Assembly (NCBI GenBank): GCA_032433765.1
Contig: JAVIAB010000051.1
Location: 47,914,486-47,978,485 of the forward strand
Origin: Megaustenia siamemsis
Lineage: Eukaryota > Mollusca > Gastropoda > Stylommatophora > Ariophantidae
Length of the DNA: 64,000 nucleotides
Direction of reading: 5' to 3'
Shown: positions 23,617-33,960 of the stretch, in pieces
How positions within the stretch are numbered: position 1 is the first letter of the stretch
Layout: every line of letters starts with the position of its first letter
Program-made: the position numbers and the translations under genes
Notes under the pieces: generated by a model
What the model was told of the DNA's origin: nothing
Database searches by the model: none
Seen by the model: the letters and a program-made list of their open reading frames with translations, nothing else

Positions 23617-24804
23617 TACAATACATTAATAAATTGGCTAAACTAACGACATGGCCAATATGAATTACGTGCTCTTTTAAAATATATATTGGTTTGCTAT
23701 AATTTGTTACTTTCGTACAGCAAGGCACGTACTGTCTAACAACAAACACAAAATCTCGTGGGCTGGGCTTGTATAGAGAGCACACACTTTAAGATTGTAT
23801 GTAGATTGTCTTCTGCCCGGAGAAGACCTGAGTATAGTCAGCCTGGGTACCGTGCTTTGGCCGAGATTTACTGCGTCTATCTATGCACATTTGGAGAGAG
23901 ACCGAAGTTTGGTTTGCGAGTCTGCTGCTTGGAGATCGTGATTTATTGCACAAGAAATCTACTAAAAGTTTACAACTAATATTTGTTTATAATCTTCTTT
24001 CCCCGCTGATTTTAATGAGAGTGTCTTTTATCAATCTCATTCTTGAATTGCAAGTTGCTTTACATTATGACTTCGCAGGCTGTTCTGTGACAATAAGAGA
24101 ATGTATACTCTTTTATCTTCATAATCAGCCCTTTATTTAACTTACATGTAGTCTCATCTAACGTAGTCATTTTATTTTATTTTTTTTTATATGTGTTAAA
24201 TGACGCCCTCTCCCCACCGATTAATTGTACTTATTCTCAACACCACAACTAAATTCATGAAACTTCCTGGCAGTAATATTTTGTTGGCTGTCCAACTCTT
24301 AAATGACTTACGCTGTATTCTTTGCATCTTCTCGGAAACGACAAAGTTGTTGCGGAATAGAACACATATTGGTTCTTTGTCAGCTTTCAACTATTGGCAC
24401 GCAGAATTTTTTATATAGAAATTATTGTTTCTTTCTAATGTGAGTCTCTTAAAAAGTCTATTGTTGAATTGTGAACATATTACTTCATTTTATTTATTTA
24501 TTGTTCATTTTGCTTATTTATATCACGTATACGTGTGTTCTTTGTGTTTTATGCTTCATTTACCTCTGACATACTGTAAATGCAACTGTCGGTGCACAAA
24601 TAGATAGAAAGGGCTATTGCAGATTTAGAAGACTGTTCAGAATGTAAGGAGTGCTGTAGGAGAGAAAATAAGTTTTAGGCAATAAATAACATTGAAGATA
24701 TGGAAAGCAAAAAGACGGAAATAATAATCGCGTCGTAGAAAAAGATATCTCATAAATGTATGGTTCAGGTAGATGGAGCAGTGTTCTCCTATGTAAAGCT
24801 GACA
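23617..24804. other. No gene seen
   Basis: Short open frames only, without a recognisable domain. No repeat was found. Confidence 0.45.
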
Positions 24805-24984
24805 CATTCATCATCATCTAGTACCATGCCTGCTGGCGTAGGTGATCATGTCTCTCCACAACTTTCGACCTCGACAGTTATTTATAATTTCTGTTGTTGA
24901 CCTTCTGCCAAGCTGTCGGGTATCTTTTCTCTTTGCTTCTCTCTATCTCATTGTCCTTCAATTATTCCAGTTGTCACAATATAT
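24805..24984 (-). pseudogene. RTE-like LINE 3' tail (distal piece of the split copy)
   Basis: The minus strand reads 'gtgacaactggaataattga' (TTG motif of type 1 tails), then a basic stretch and 'gagacatgatcacctacgcc', ending at the plus-strand 'catcatcatcta'. A stop follows IIEGQ. It continues the reading broken off at 26,991. Confidence 0.85.
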
Positions 24985-25120
24985 GAAGTAAAGGCATCAA
25001 GATGCACCAAGATGCAAAGAGATGCGAAGCTGCTGTAAAGCTGATGATAATACCAATTTAAAAAAAAAAGAAAAAGAAGTGGTATGGTAAAAGCTTTACG
25101 TGGTAATTAACAAAACAAAA

Positions 25121-25152
25121 GTCGACGTTTCGGCAAGTAGGCCTTCAGCTGG
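25121..25152 (-). ncRNA. Hammerhead-ribozyme-like core in the PLE (decayed)
   Basis: The minus strand reads 'ccagctgaaggcctacttg' then 'ccgaaacgtcgac'. A short hairpin (ggc/gcc) followed by GAAAC and GTC resembles the stem II and 3' core of a hammerhead. The expected CTGATGA is shortened to CTGA. The second PLE piece at 43,715-43,752 has ATGA but lacks CTG. PLEs are known to carry hammerheads. This copy is probably inactive. Confidence 0.5.
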
Positions 25153-25168
25153 AATAACAAACAACAAC

Positions 25169-25171
<3 letters not shown>

Positions 25172-25258
<87 letters not shown>
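25172..25258. repeat. (TA)n microsatellite inside the PLE
   Basis: About 43 TA steps with a single ATAC interruption near 25,219. Confidence 0.97.
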
Positions 25259-25260
<2 letters not shown>

Positions 25261-25699
25261 ATATATACACAAATTCAACTACATAGCGATAATATACTAG
25301 ATACACAAGAAAGGAAATATAAAAAAAGGCCACTTCCCTGTGGTCCAGAGCGTGGTCAGCTTCTGAATGAACTAAAATAAGTGGACGGGATGACCATCTA
25401 AGTATCTCACTGACCAAGTGGTCAGGTGAGAACACGGAGGGTTCTAAATAAATGGGGAGGTGGGTATGAGATACGTATAAACTGTGCATATCTAACTACG
25501 TGTGTGCACAACGAACAGATGTGTAAAAAAAAAGCAGCATGTGTACTTAACCATACATGCGTACAAGCATAAGCGTATACATTACCAAAAAACACACAAA
25601 AGAAAACCCGAAGGTGTTTAAATGTGTAGATACATATGCAGACAAATATACCAACATGTATAGGTTCGGTAGCGTATGGGGGTAAGAAATGTATGGTAG

Positions 25700-26220
25700 G
25701 TGTCCTATGAGTTTGAGAGCGATATCTTCATGCCTTGGGGGGACAGCGAACCCAACTGGGCAAAGAGGCGATTCTCAAGGGCGAACCGGCTGCGATTGCT
25801 GGAGTGACACGAGACAATGCCAGTAACTTGCATGTCAGGTTTACCACTATGGCCAGGGGAGTTGAAATGAGCAGACACTGGTCTGCCAATCTCTTGCTCA
25901 ACATGACAAAAATCCTCACAAAATCTGTCTCTCAAGCGTCGTACTGACTCGCCCACATACGTCATCTGGCAATGCTTACATATTATGGCGTAGATGATAT
26001 TCCGGGACACACAAGTAAACCAATCCTTGATGTCAAATCGCCTATTAGGGAACAAGACCGAATTGATGCAAAGCATGTAGTCACAAGTTTTGCAAACTCG
26101 ACGTCCACAGCGAACAGTACCAAGATATTTGTGGTTTGAGCAGAGGAGGTGGATCGTGACAAGAATGTCTCTCAGACTCCTGTCGCGTTTCAAGACAACC
26201 AAAGGAGTTCACTGATAAGT
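25700..26220 (-). pseudogene. PLE GIY-YIG endonuclease domain
   Basis: An open frame of about 165 codons (26,202-25,705) contains 'NIIYAIICKHCQMTYVGESV' followed by RRLRDRFCEDF. This is the GIY-YIG core as found at the C-terminus of Penelope-like polyproteins. A cysteine-rich stretch (VRCGRRVCKTCDYMLC) lies upstream, as is usual in these proteins. The frame ends with SPQGMKISLSNS and a stop. It nicks target DNA for priming (family knowledge). It is fairly well preserved, but its upstream frame is broken. Confidence 0.9.
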
Positions 26221-26659
26221 AGGCGGATAGTAGGATCTGAGTGGAGAATGGAGCGGTACCGGTTAAGGATCCTCACCGCAGCCAAGTTGTGAGTGGTAGG
26301 TGAGGGTAAATATGGTCCTATCAGAGGAACGGCGGGTGGATGGGGTGAGTGACACAGGACGGGACATATCGAGAGCTCGTTGGAAGGCAGGTTGAAGAAT
26401 CGAGTCAGGATAGAGACGACGCCTAAAGAAACTTAACATTAGATGGGCCTGTTGGAGAAAATCTTGATCATCCTGGCAGATACGACGAAGTCGTAATAAT
26501 TGAGAATATGGAATCGAATCTCTGTAATGAGATGGATGGATGGATGAGACGAGGTATAGAGAAGATAACAGGTGTGGGGGGGGGGTGTTTCATTATAGAA
26601 GACGGAAGTGTGGAGGCTGGAGGTACCCAGGGAGACGACCAGATCAAGAAAGGTGACGG

Positions 26660-26990
26660 ACTAGGTAGAGATATGTGATGAAGTTTTGATGGATTTATGA
26701 AAGTTACCAATGTAGTCGATGGACCTGGAGATGTCATCTTCCAGCAAGTCAGTCAGTCCAAAACCGTCATCGATGTACTGGAGGTATTTAAGGGGAAGGG
26801 GGATACGGTACGAGTTCAGTATTTGATGTTCAAGGTAACCCATGAACAGGCAAGCATAACTAGGACCCATCTTGGTTCCCATACTGACCACTGACTTGGT
26901 CATAGAACTGACCATTGAATTCGAAAGTATTAAGGTTAAGAACAAGTTCAGTGAGGCGGAGGAGAGTAGAGTGGACGAGAGTGTGCCTGG
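26660..26990 (-). pseudogene. PLE reverse transcriptase, C-terminal part
   Basis: The frame reads SMGTKMGPSYACLFMGYLEH, then LPLKYLQYIDDGFGLTDLL and SIDYIGNFHKSIK. The YIDD box and the TKMGPSYA motif are typical of Penelope-like reverse transcriptases. Upstream it is cut at 26,990 by the junction with the host LINE, whose codons (QLEYIV) read straight into it. The catalytic palm N-terminal to this is absent. Confidence 0.9.
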
Positions 26991-28127
26991 CACAATATAT
27001 TCCAGCTGTTCATATCTCATTACATGGCCAACAAGTGATGATTGTTTCTTCTTAATATTGGAAATTAGCTCTCTTTTTTGCTTTGACCTTTCAGAACGTT
27101 TTCATTACTCTTCTTAGCTGTCCATGGTATTCTCAACATTTTTCTGTAAAACCACATTTCTACAGTCTCCAGTGATTTTCTTGTCTGCTGTCCTATTGTC
27201 CATGATTCACATCCATATGTTAAGACTGGCTCTACATAACATTTAAGAACTCTTTTGCCTGAGTCATTCTGCATCTCACCTCTGTTACACATCTACCATC
27301 TGAGGTTAACATAGTTCCCATATATTTAAATGTATTTACCTATTTTAATATTGTTTCACTTGTCTTTATTGTGCATTGAGCGGATGTCTTTTTTCTTTGT
27401 TGCTACAATGACATCTGTCTTTTCGCTGTTGATGCTAAGTCATTTATTTTTGCTTTCCTTCACAATGTCTGACATTTTTTTGTAACTCATTTTCGCTCTT
27501 AGCGATTAAAACTGTATCATCAGCATACCTGCGGTTACTTATATTATGACCTCCAATTGTTATGTCAGGCATGTCCTTTAATAATCTCACTATATATATA
27601 TATTAAATAAATATGGTGATACCACGTAACCCCGCCTAGCACTCTGTTTTACTTGTTGAAACATTCCCAATTGATTTCCAGTTCTTATGGCAGCTGTTTG
27701 CTGCCAGTACATGTTCTTTATTATTCTTAGATCTTTGCTGTCCACGTTTATGCCTTATACAATTTAGATTATTTCTTGGTGCTTTACTTTGTTAAATGCT
27801 TTGGTATAATCTACGAAAAATAGGTATAGATCTGTTTTCACCTCTATGGCTCTTTCTACTAAAGATCTTATGATGTATATGGCATTGTTCGATCCTTTAC
27901 CTCTAACAAAACTACACTGTTCATCACTAACTTCTGGACTGATTTTGTTTCGCATGATGATTCTTAGTAATAGTCATAATATGAGTCATGTGACTGATAA
28001 GGCTTATTGTGCGATGATCATCGCATTCAATCGCACCAGATTTCTTTGGTAGGACAATAAATATTGTTTTCAGCAGGCCTTCTGGTATATATCCGCTGTT
28101 GTAAAAATCATTCAATATTTCTGTTAT
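26991..28127 (-). pseudogene. RTE-like LINE reverse transcriptase and linker (middle piece)
   Basis: Minus-strand order: NDFYNSGYIPEGLLKTIFIV and LPKKSGAIECDDHRTISL (start of reverse transcriptase), EQCSFVRGKGSNNAIYIIRS, FVDYTKAFNKVKH, then NRRYADDTVLIA with an intact YADD at about 27,515, and LTYGCESWTIGQQTRKSLET in the thumb/linker. The domain order is correct, but frameshifts break it into segments. One active-site neighbour reads AFNKVKH where AFDKVKH is usual. RTE-like LINEs copy themselves and often SINEs. Confidence 0.92.
28052..28127. repeat. Long direct repeat, left copy (76 bp)
   Basis: Matches 32,423-32,498 at 71 of 76 positions. The sequence belongs to the host RTE-like LINE (NDFYNSGYIPE codons). 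It is best explained as a target-site duplication of the I-type LINE. Confidence 0.88.
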
Positions 28128-28289
28128 CTATCTATCTTTCGTTCGCCTAAAGTATTTTATATATCTGCAATGTCGTTTCCTGTATAAATGTTACCGTCTT
28201 TTGTAATTCGTGCAGTGACCCATATATTTGTGTCTGTAGTGTTTTGTCTATGAGCCAATTGATTTTCCTCAGTCTTCTATATTCGGTGC

Positions 28290-28960
28290 AGTCTTGAAGT
28301 ATGTGTTCAGCAGTCTAAGGCGTCTGTCCACATGTACATGTAGTTGAGGTGCCGATCTTGAATTGTGTATACATGTGACTGTGGAGTCGATTGTGTCCTG
28401 TTCTGATGTGTATAATGATAACTTGTTCATATCTATTCATATTATGAAAGGCATCCTGATTTGGAGCTTGTGGTCCTCTGTTTGATTTGATTTTCTGTTT
28501 CTTATAATGGTATGTAACCGATGCATCCTGTTGTGTGCCTGTTGAACCGTCCTTTGTTAACTGATCTACTTTCTCATTTCCTGGTATTCCACAGTGAGAT
28601 GGGATCCACTGCAGGGCAACCCGGTGGTGCTTGCAGAGTTCAATCAATAAGGTCTGCAGATGTGGCAATTTTCTGTGGGGATTGTACTGCCTGGAGTACT
28701 GATCTTGAATTTGTCAAAAAACACTACAGGCTGTTGGCGAATATTACTGTTCAACAGTTTTTATATTGCCAACTTTATTGCATGGATTTTTGCATTATAA
28801 TTGTGACAATATTTCACTGTTGCTATTTTATTCATATCCCTAGTGTTATTTGGATACTCTATGTATGCACCTGCTCCCCCATTCTTTACTGCATTCTGTG
28901 CTGATCGATCTGTATACACGAATCCATAGGTCTTGTGGGTATTCATCATCCAAGAAACTG
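28290..28960 (-). pseudogene. I-type LINE RNase H domain and C-terminal cysteine motif
   Basis: Visible in minus-strand order: 'YGFVYTDRSAQNAVKNGGAG' with the first catalytic Asp, then AKIHAIKLAI (normally AEIHAIKLA, so the Glu is changed to Lys), then FLTNSRSVLQAVQ (normally TDSRS, so Asp reads Asn), then ALQWIPSHCGIPGNEKVDQL with the last Asp, and finally STTCTCGQTP. Two of four catalytic positions are altered and frames shift near 28,680-28,760, so the enzyme is dead. RNase H removes the RNA strand during copying. Confidence 0.9.
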
Positions 28961-28989
28961 AGAGTTATTGTTTTACGCTGTGGACTATT

Positions 28990-29330
28990 CGGCTCCTATT
29001 TGTCAAGTATTCCTTTCACTTCTGTCCGTATTTGTATTGATAATCCTGATTCCTCTGTCCAGGAAGTCTGTTCTGGTATGGGCAGTAGGGGGTTAACAAC
29101 TCTTGGCATGTCTGGTATTTTTCTACAAATTCGCTTGGCTTGGTCAATAAAATTGCTTCTCTTAAGCCGTCCCAATGCAAGATTTTGGAATCGGTCCTTC
29201 ATTGGATGTCTCGGCATGCATAACATTTTTTTTGCCTGTGTCAGCACCTTTGTGTCCCTCCGTTCTCTCAGTGCTGGTATCCTCCACAATTTCTCCATCT
29301 CCAATATTGGTGTTGATTTCATTGCTCCTG
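28990..29330 (-). pseudogene. I-type LINE connector between reverse transcriptase and RNase H
   Basis: An open stretch starts MKSTPILEMEKLWRIPALRE, then ERRDTKVLTQAKKMLCMPRH. This matches the pattern of helical connectors in I/Jockey-like LINEs ('gamkstPi..le...giptL..rR'). It is intact over about 108 codons and separated by frameshifts from its neighbours. Confidence 0.8.
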
Positions 29331-29479
29331 TGATGACCCTAAGTGCCTGGTTTTGTACTTTATCCAGCTCTTGCAGTTTGGTGTTTGATGCTGAGAACTA
29401 TGCAGATGATCCATATTCTAAATGTGGGCGTATACTCTGTTGGTAGACTTTACTGAGTATTTCCCACTCGTACCCCACG

Positions 29480-30490
29480 TGGTTTCTCAAAGCTTTCTTA
29501 GAATAGCCAACTTCCTCCTTGCTTTTTGGGTTGCCTTATTTATCTGCTGTTTCCAAGATAGTTTGTTATCAAATGTAACTCCGAGATAAAAAGCTTGTAT
29601 ATCTTCTTTCACAGGCTCATTGTTTATGTAGATGGCTCCTGCTTTTTGTTTTGGGGAGAATGAGTAAAGTGTAGTACTGCATTTGTCTGTGTTTATGTTG
29701 ATACACCATCTATTTGTCCATGAATTCAGTGCATTCATAGCTCTTTGCAACAAATTGGAGGTCACTGTTGCATACTTCTATGTGCACCACATTACCAAGT
29801 CATCTGCATACATTGAAACTTTGATACTATGTGGTAGTTCAGTAACTAGGTCATTGATGTAGACTAGAAAAAGTGTTGTAGATAGTACCCCTCCCTGTGG
29901 AACGACCTGGCGTAGTAAGACCTTCGTACTCTTAAGACCATCCAGTTGCACTCTGGCTCTCCTGTTAAGCAGGTATGCTTTGACCCATTTGTACATTCTA
30001 CTATTTACTCCGTAATTTCTCAGTTTCTTCAAAAAGTCCATTCCTTCCATACCTTATCAAATGCTTTATTTAGGTCTATCCATGCTGCTAGTACCAGTTT
30101 ATTTTCTTGAAACGCATTCTCAATGTCCTTAAAAAAATAGGTTGTCTGATCTTCGGTAGAGTAACACTGTCTAAAGCCTGCTTGTTGTGGGACAAAGAGG
30201 TTTTCACTTTCCAGGTACCACTGCAGTCTGAGATTGATTATACGTTCCATTGTTTTACACAAACAGCTTGTAAGGCTGATTGGTCTATAGCTGGATGTCG
30301 TTGAACCATCTTTTCATGGCTTTAGTAATGGTATCATAATTGCTTCTCTCCATGCCTGTGGCACACTACATGTGGTCCAGCAAATAGTGTAGATCTGCAG
30401 TAGGTTTGCTTTAGCTGCAGTTCCCAAGTTCTTAATCATTTCATTGGACACTCCATTATTGCCTGGTCACTATATCATTTTTAATTTGGA
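29480..30490 (-). pseudogene. I-type LINE reverse transcriptase
   Basis: Minus-strand order: MCKTMERIINLRLQWYLE, QQAGFRQCYSTEDQTTYF, 'LAAWIDLNKAFDKVWKEWTF' (motif A Asp), RQVVPQGGVLSTTLFLVYIN (motif B), KVSMYADDLVMWCT (YADD, motif C) and NKLSWKQQINKATQKARRKL (thumb). All core motifs are present, but the frame shifts at about 30,040 and 29,770. Confidence 0.93.
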
Positions 30491-30499
30491 TATTGCCAG

Positions 30500-31140
30500 C
30501 TCTAGCTCTCTTTGTGTAATGGGTATTTCCATGACGCATTTTGTTGTTTTAAAAGGGTTTCTTGTTGTTTCTGTATACTAATTTCAATATTATTGTCTTT
30601 AGCAAAGGAGTCTGCAAAGCGATTTGCTGCATACTTACATGTTAGGATGTTTCCATCTTTCTTCAGTGTAATTTTAATGTTCCTTTCTGTACCCTCATCA
30701 TTCAGCTGTTTTACAAGCTTCCACACTTTTGTTGTGTCTCGTTCAAGATTCAAGGACTCTGTTTTCTCTTTCCAGCTTCTCCGTCTGGCTTGTAGTTTAG
30801 CCCGTTGAAATTTGGCTTTAGCATGCTGATAGTTATTGTGGTGTTCCTGGCAATGGTTATTTTCTGCTTGCTTTCGAGATATTTCCATGTCATTGTGCAG
30901 TTGCTCTAGCCTACTACTCCAGTATGATTTGTAGTGTTTCCGTGCCCCTCTAGGTATTGTTTTCCTGGCAGATTGTATTATTAGTCTACTGAATTCATAA
31001 ACTATTTTGTTGATGTCTCTGTCACTATTTAGATCTTTAGTCAGTACACGGGTGTAATGTTGATACATTTTCCAGTCTGCCTTTTTGTAATTCCATCTGG
31101 AGAGGGTGCTGCTCTCCCTGACGGCCTCATTTTGCACCAC
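30500..31140 (-). pseudogene. I-type LINE linker between endonuclease and reverse transcriptase
   Basis: A single open frame of about 212 codons, rich in charged residues: MVQNEAVRESSTLSRWNYKK, then SARKTIPRGARKHYKSYWSS and KDGNILTCKYAANRFADSFA. The pattern 'W..e...l...R.......' before the reverse transcriptase fits non-LTR ORF2 linkers. It is the longest unbroken piece of this element. Confidence 0.82.
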
Positions 31141-32110
31141 TAAAAAGACTGGTCGATGGTCGCTGCCTCCATGTTGTTTCCCAACAATACATGTGATATT
31201 CCAATCCAGGTCTGGTGAATGGAAAGCAAAGTCTGGAGTAGATGTGGTATGCTATGATCTGGAATAGAATGTTCGTGGATCTGTTGTCTGGTTTAGCAGT
31301 ATGAGCCCATTGTCGTCCTGCCAATTTTCAAGTTCTTCACCTCCTTTGTCCATATGTTCATAGCCCCAGCTCTGTGAATGACTGTTAAAATCTCCACATA
31401 CAATTATTCTTTCTTTTAATGGAATTGTGTCTAGTGCTAGTGGGCGGTCGCTCGGACAGTAGTAGTTAAGTAGATGAAAGTTTGTATTTTCTGTCATGAG
31501 GTGCAATATTTGATATTCTGCCCCATCCATATACACTTCAAGCTGAGATGCACTGATGTTGTTCTTTACAAGTGTCAGTATTCAGCCCTTGTGTCTGTTT
31601 TTTTTTTCTGTCAGATTGGTAACACTGGTATGTCCTAATCTTCAAGGCTATGTCGTTGTTTAGATGGGTATCCTGCAAACAACACATGCTTCCCTGTTCT
31701 TCATGCACGATATTTTCTAACTTAGTCATTTTACTGTACCCATCTCTTTTGCTGGGAGCCGCGATAGCTCAGTGGTTAGTGAACTGGACTACAAAGGACA
31801 AGAGGTAGGGTTCGATCTCAACCGACGGCTTCCGGGTTCACCCAGCCTTAAATGGGTACCGGATTTTTTTCTGGGAATGTTAGCAGCACGGGCGTAATAC
31901 CGACCACATTACCCCAAAAAGCATGTGCTGCTGTAAAATGTATGGTCACTAACACCATATTCCCTATACGCCACTTGGCGTGACAGGGGCTCTTTACTTT
32001 TTTTTATCTCTTTTGCTGTTGATGCCTTGAGCATTCCAGTGCATTATGTTGAGTGGTCTTAGTTTGGATTGACCACTAGCTCTATTCTCTCGCCCCCTGA
32101 CTCCACAGAG
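31130..32110 (-). pseudogene. I-type LINE AP endonuclease domain, interrupted by SINE-A
   Basis: Minus-strand order: LNIMHWNAQGINSKRD (N-terminal Asn motif), then the SINE, then GSMCCLQDTHLNND (normally LQETHL, so Glu reads Asp), LLNYYCPSDRPL, 'RIIVCGDFNSHSQSWGYEH' (GDFN motif) and a GSDHRP-like end near 31,160. These are the landmarks of the APE-type nuclease that nicks target DNA. Removing the SINE and one copy of its 13-bp duplication keeps the reading frame. Confidence 0.92.
31755..32005 (+). mobile_element. SINE-A copy 4, full length (251 bp), inside the I-type LINE
   Basis: Complete from ggagccgcgatagctcag to the T-rich end after 'tgacaggggctctttac'. Exact 13-bp target duplications 'atctcttttgctg' lie at 31,742-31,754 and 32,006-32,018. 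This copy sets the family boundaries best. It lies antisense to its host. Confidence 0.97.
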
Positions 32111-32422
32111 TAGTTGAGAAGGACATCTAGTAATAGTGGTTGGGCCCTTTCGAGGCTGAGGGCCCGGCGCTGCACCTGCTTGAGTGTCCATCACAGGGCG
32201 AGTGCCAGATCGATTCGCAGTTATAGACATACTTACCATTGGCGTGAGTGCGTGGCATCCTGATTGCTGTAGTGCGCCTTTTGGCTGGTTGCCTCCGACT
32301 TCAGCACTTGAACTTGCTAGAGCAGACTTTGGTCTTGCTTGTAGGAAGGCCTGGCCAGTCTTGGTTTTCTGTCCCTGGTGACTGTTAAGCCCCATCCCCA
32401 CGACAAGAAGCTGTCCTTGATG
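32110..32422 (-). pseudogene. 5' remnant of the I-type LINE (upstream of the endonuclease)
   Basis: An open frame upstream of the endonuclease start reads MSHQGQLLVVGMGLNSHQGQ and is rich in Gln, Gly, Ser and Pro. It has no recognisable domain. It could be the end of ORF1 or the linker before ORF2. It stops at the 76-bp repeat, so the element is 5' truncated here. Confidence 0.6.
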
Positions 32423-32498
32423 GGACAATCAATATTCTTTTCAGCAGGTCTTCTGGTATATATACGCTGTTGTAAAAATCATTCAATATTTTTGTTAT
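32423..32498. repeat. Long direct repeat, right copy (76 bp)
   Basis: Partner of 28,052-28,127, with five mismatches. Host LINE sequence continues to the right (AMGDFGI codons at about 32,500-32,530) and, at the other copy, to the left. Confidence 0.88.
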
Positions 32499-33960
32499 TA
32501 TTTATATTCCAAAATCACCCATGGCTTAAATCTATTCTTTATTTATAATATCTGGTCCAGGAGCTTTTCCTGTTTTCATATTGCGCAAGGCGTCATCCAC
32601 CTCTTCTTTGATTAACTGTGGTCCTTCCCTATTATCCTTAATATTTACTTCTGTTCGTTCACTATTATAAAGATCTTTTATGTTTGCCGCCCATCGTTCC
32701 CGTATGCTTTCTTGTTCAATCAACAGTTCTCCTTCCTTTGATCTTAAAAATCCATTTTATTGTGTTTTTCTTGCTGTTAATTCTTCATTTTGTTTGTATA
32801 TAGCGTTTGCATCTCCTTTTTGTTGCATTTGAATCTCTTTGCATCTCTGTTTTAGCCATGCTTCTTTAGCTCTTTTGCATTTTATTACAATTTTTTTTAA
32901 TCTTTTATACTCATCTTTGTTATTTCTTCTTCTTGTATCCATTAGCTGTAAAATGGCATCTGTCATCAATTTGTTTCTTGAATTTGTCCTAACTGGTGGT
33001 ATGAACTATTTTAATGTTTGCTGCATTGATTGTTCATGCATTTCCCACAGTTCATCAATGCTTTATATCTTCTCTATTGCATTGTACCGGTTCTAAATTG
33101 TAATGTTATATTTGTCTTGTAACTTCTTGATTTGAGTAGATCTAAATTTAACTTGATATTAACTGAGGCTTGTTTTGCTGTTTTTAATTTTACTCTGAGC
33201 TTTCCCACAACTGGTGCACGATCACCATTGTAATCTGCCTCTGGTCTAGTTTTCACACACACCAGATTGCTTCTAAATCTGTTGTTTATCATAATGTAGT
33301 GAAATTGATTTGTCTCCTGGGCTTTTGCATGTCCACAGACATCTTGGACGTTTGCTTAAACCAGGTGTTTCCTGTCATTATGTTGTGTGTGCCCACTCAA
33401 GAAATGTATCACCTCTTTAACTTCTCTCGCTTAAGTTAAGCTATAGTAACCTACTACTTCCTCAACTCTTTCCTTTCCATCTTTTGCGTTGAGATCCCCT
33501 ATATCCTCTATGGTGTTTTCATGTGGTTTGCATTGGCGAATTGCCATACTAAGCTCGTGATAAAATGTATCAACTGTTTCCTCTGGACTGTCTGCTGTTG
33601 ATGCACAAACTTGCATGAAATTAATATCTATTGGCTTTCCATTCACTAGTAGGACTCTGTGTCAGATATTGCCTTAAAGCCTTTCACTGTTCTTGCTCTT
33701 TCTGCATCCAAGATGATACCCACTCTTCTTTGGTGTTCGGTACCTCCAGAATAGGTTATTTTATGTTCACCGGAATATATCTCCCATGATCCAGTTTATC
33801 TCATTTCACGCAGTCCCAATAATTGTAAACCTACCATTTTCATTTACTGTTTCATGTTTTCCATTTTTCCCGTTTGCATGACTGTTCTTATCCTTCCCCG
33901 TTCCAATTTTCAGTCTGTTTGATCTTTATCTTACTTACAATACCATGATGACGATAGAGT
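32423..33960 (-). pseudogene. RTE-like LINE endonuclease and start of reverse transcriptase (proximal piece)
   Basis: Minus-strand order: a GLREMR.TGSWEIYSGEH-like stretch (about 33,830-33,740), RRVGIILDAERARTVKGF, 'NGKPIDINFMQVCASTADSP', 'HENTIEDIGDLNAKDGKERV' (GDLNAK motif), HYIMINNRFRSNLVCVKTRP, YNGDRAPVVGKLRVKLK (DHxPV end of the nuclease) and 'MKTGKAPGPDIINKE' (start of reverse transcriptase). It is a nearly complete APE domain, interrupted by stops. The 5' end is near 33,960. Confidence 0.9.

Larger units (their letters stand above)
24985..26990 (-). mobile_element. Penelope-like element (PLE), 5' truncated, inserted in the LINE
   Basis: 2,006 bp with direct repeats 'cacaatatat' at 24,975-24,984 and 26,991-27,000. 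In minus-strand order it has the C-terminal half of a PLE reverse transcriptase, a GIY-YIG endonuclease, a non-coding 3' region with a hammerhead-like core near 25,121-25,152, and a terminal motif rich in 'gatgca' words (24,990-25,040 on plus). A (TA)n tract lies in the non-coding part. Frames are broken and the 5' half is missing. PLEs integrate by target-primed reverse transcription using the GIY-YIG nuclease (family knowledge). Confidence 0.92.
28128..32422 (-). mobile_element. I-type LINE with RNase H, 5' truncated, inserted in the RTE-like LINE
   Basis: Minus-strand order: endonuclease (about 32,080-31,130, interrupted by SINE-A), linker, reverse transcriptase (about 30,480-29,480), RNase H (about 28,960-28,530) and a cysteine motif (CTCGQTP, 28,320). 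The 3' end is a short GATA-type tail at about 28,126-28,137. Both sides carry the same 76 bases of host LINE. Order and domains fit the I supergroup of non-LTR retrotransposons. Frames are broken in several places. Confidence 0.9.
24805..33960 (-). mobile_element. Nested cluster: RTE-like LINE split by a Penelope-like element and an I-type LINE
   Basis: Minus-strand RTE-like sequence is found in three pieces that join in the right order: 33,960-32,423 (endonuclease, start of reverse transcriptase), 28,127-26,991 (rest of reverse transcriptase, linker) and 24,984-24,805 (tail with an ATC-rich 3' end). Without the inserts the host copy is about 2.8 kb, close to full length for this kind of LINE. 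The two inserts have target duplications made of host LINE sequence. The inner I-type LINE holds a SINE-A. Relative order: RTE-like first; Penelope-like and I-type later, order between them unknown; SINE-A after the I-type. Confidence 0.92.

Noticed and set aside
28850..29446. 198-codon plus-strand frame
   Set aside because: Antisense of the I-type LINE; the minus strand carries the recognisable domains.
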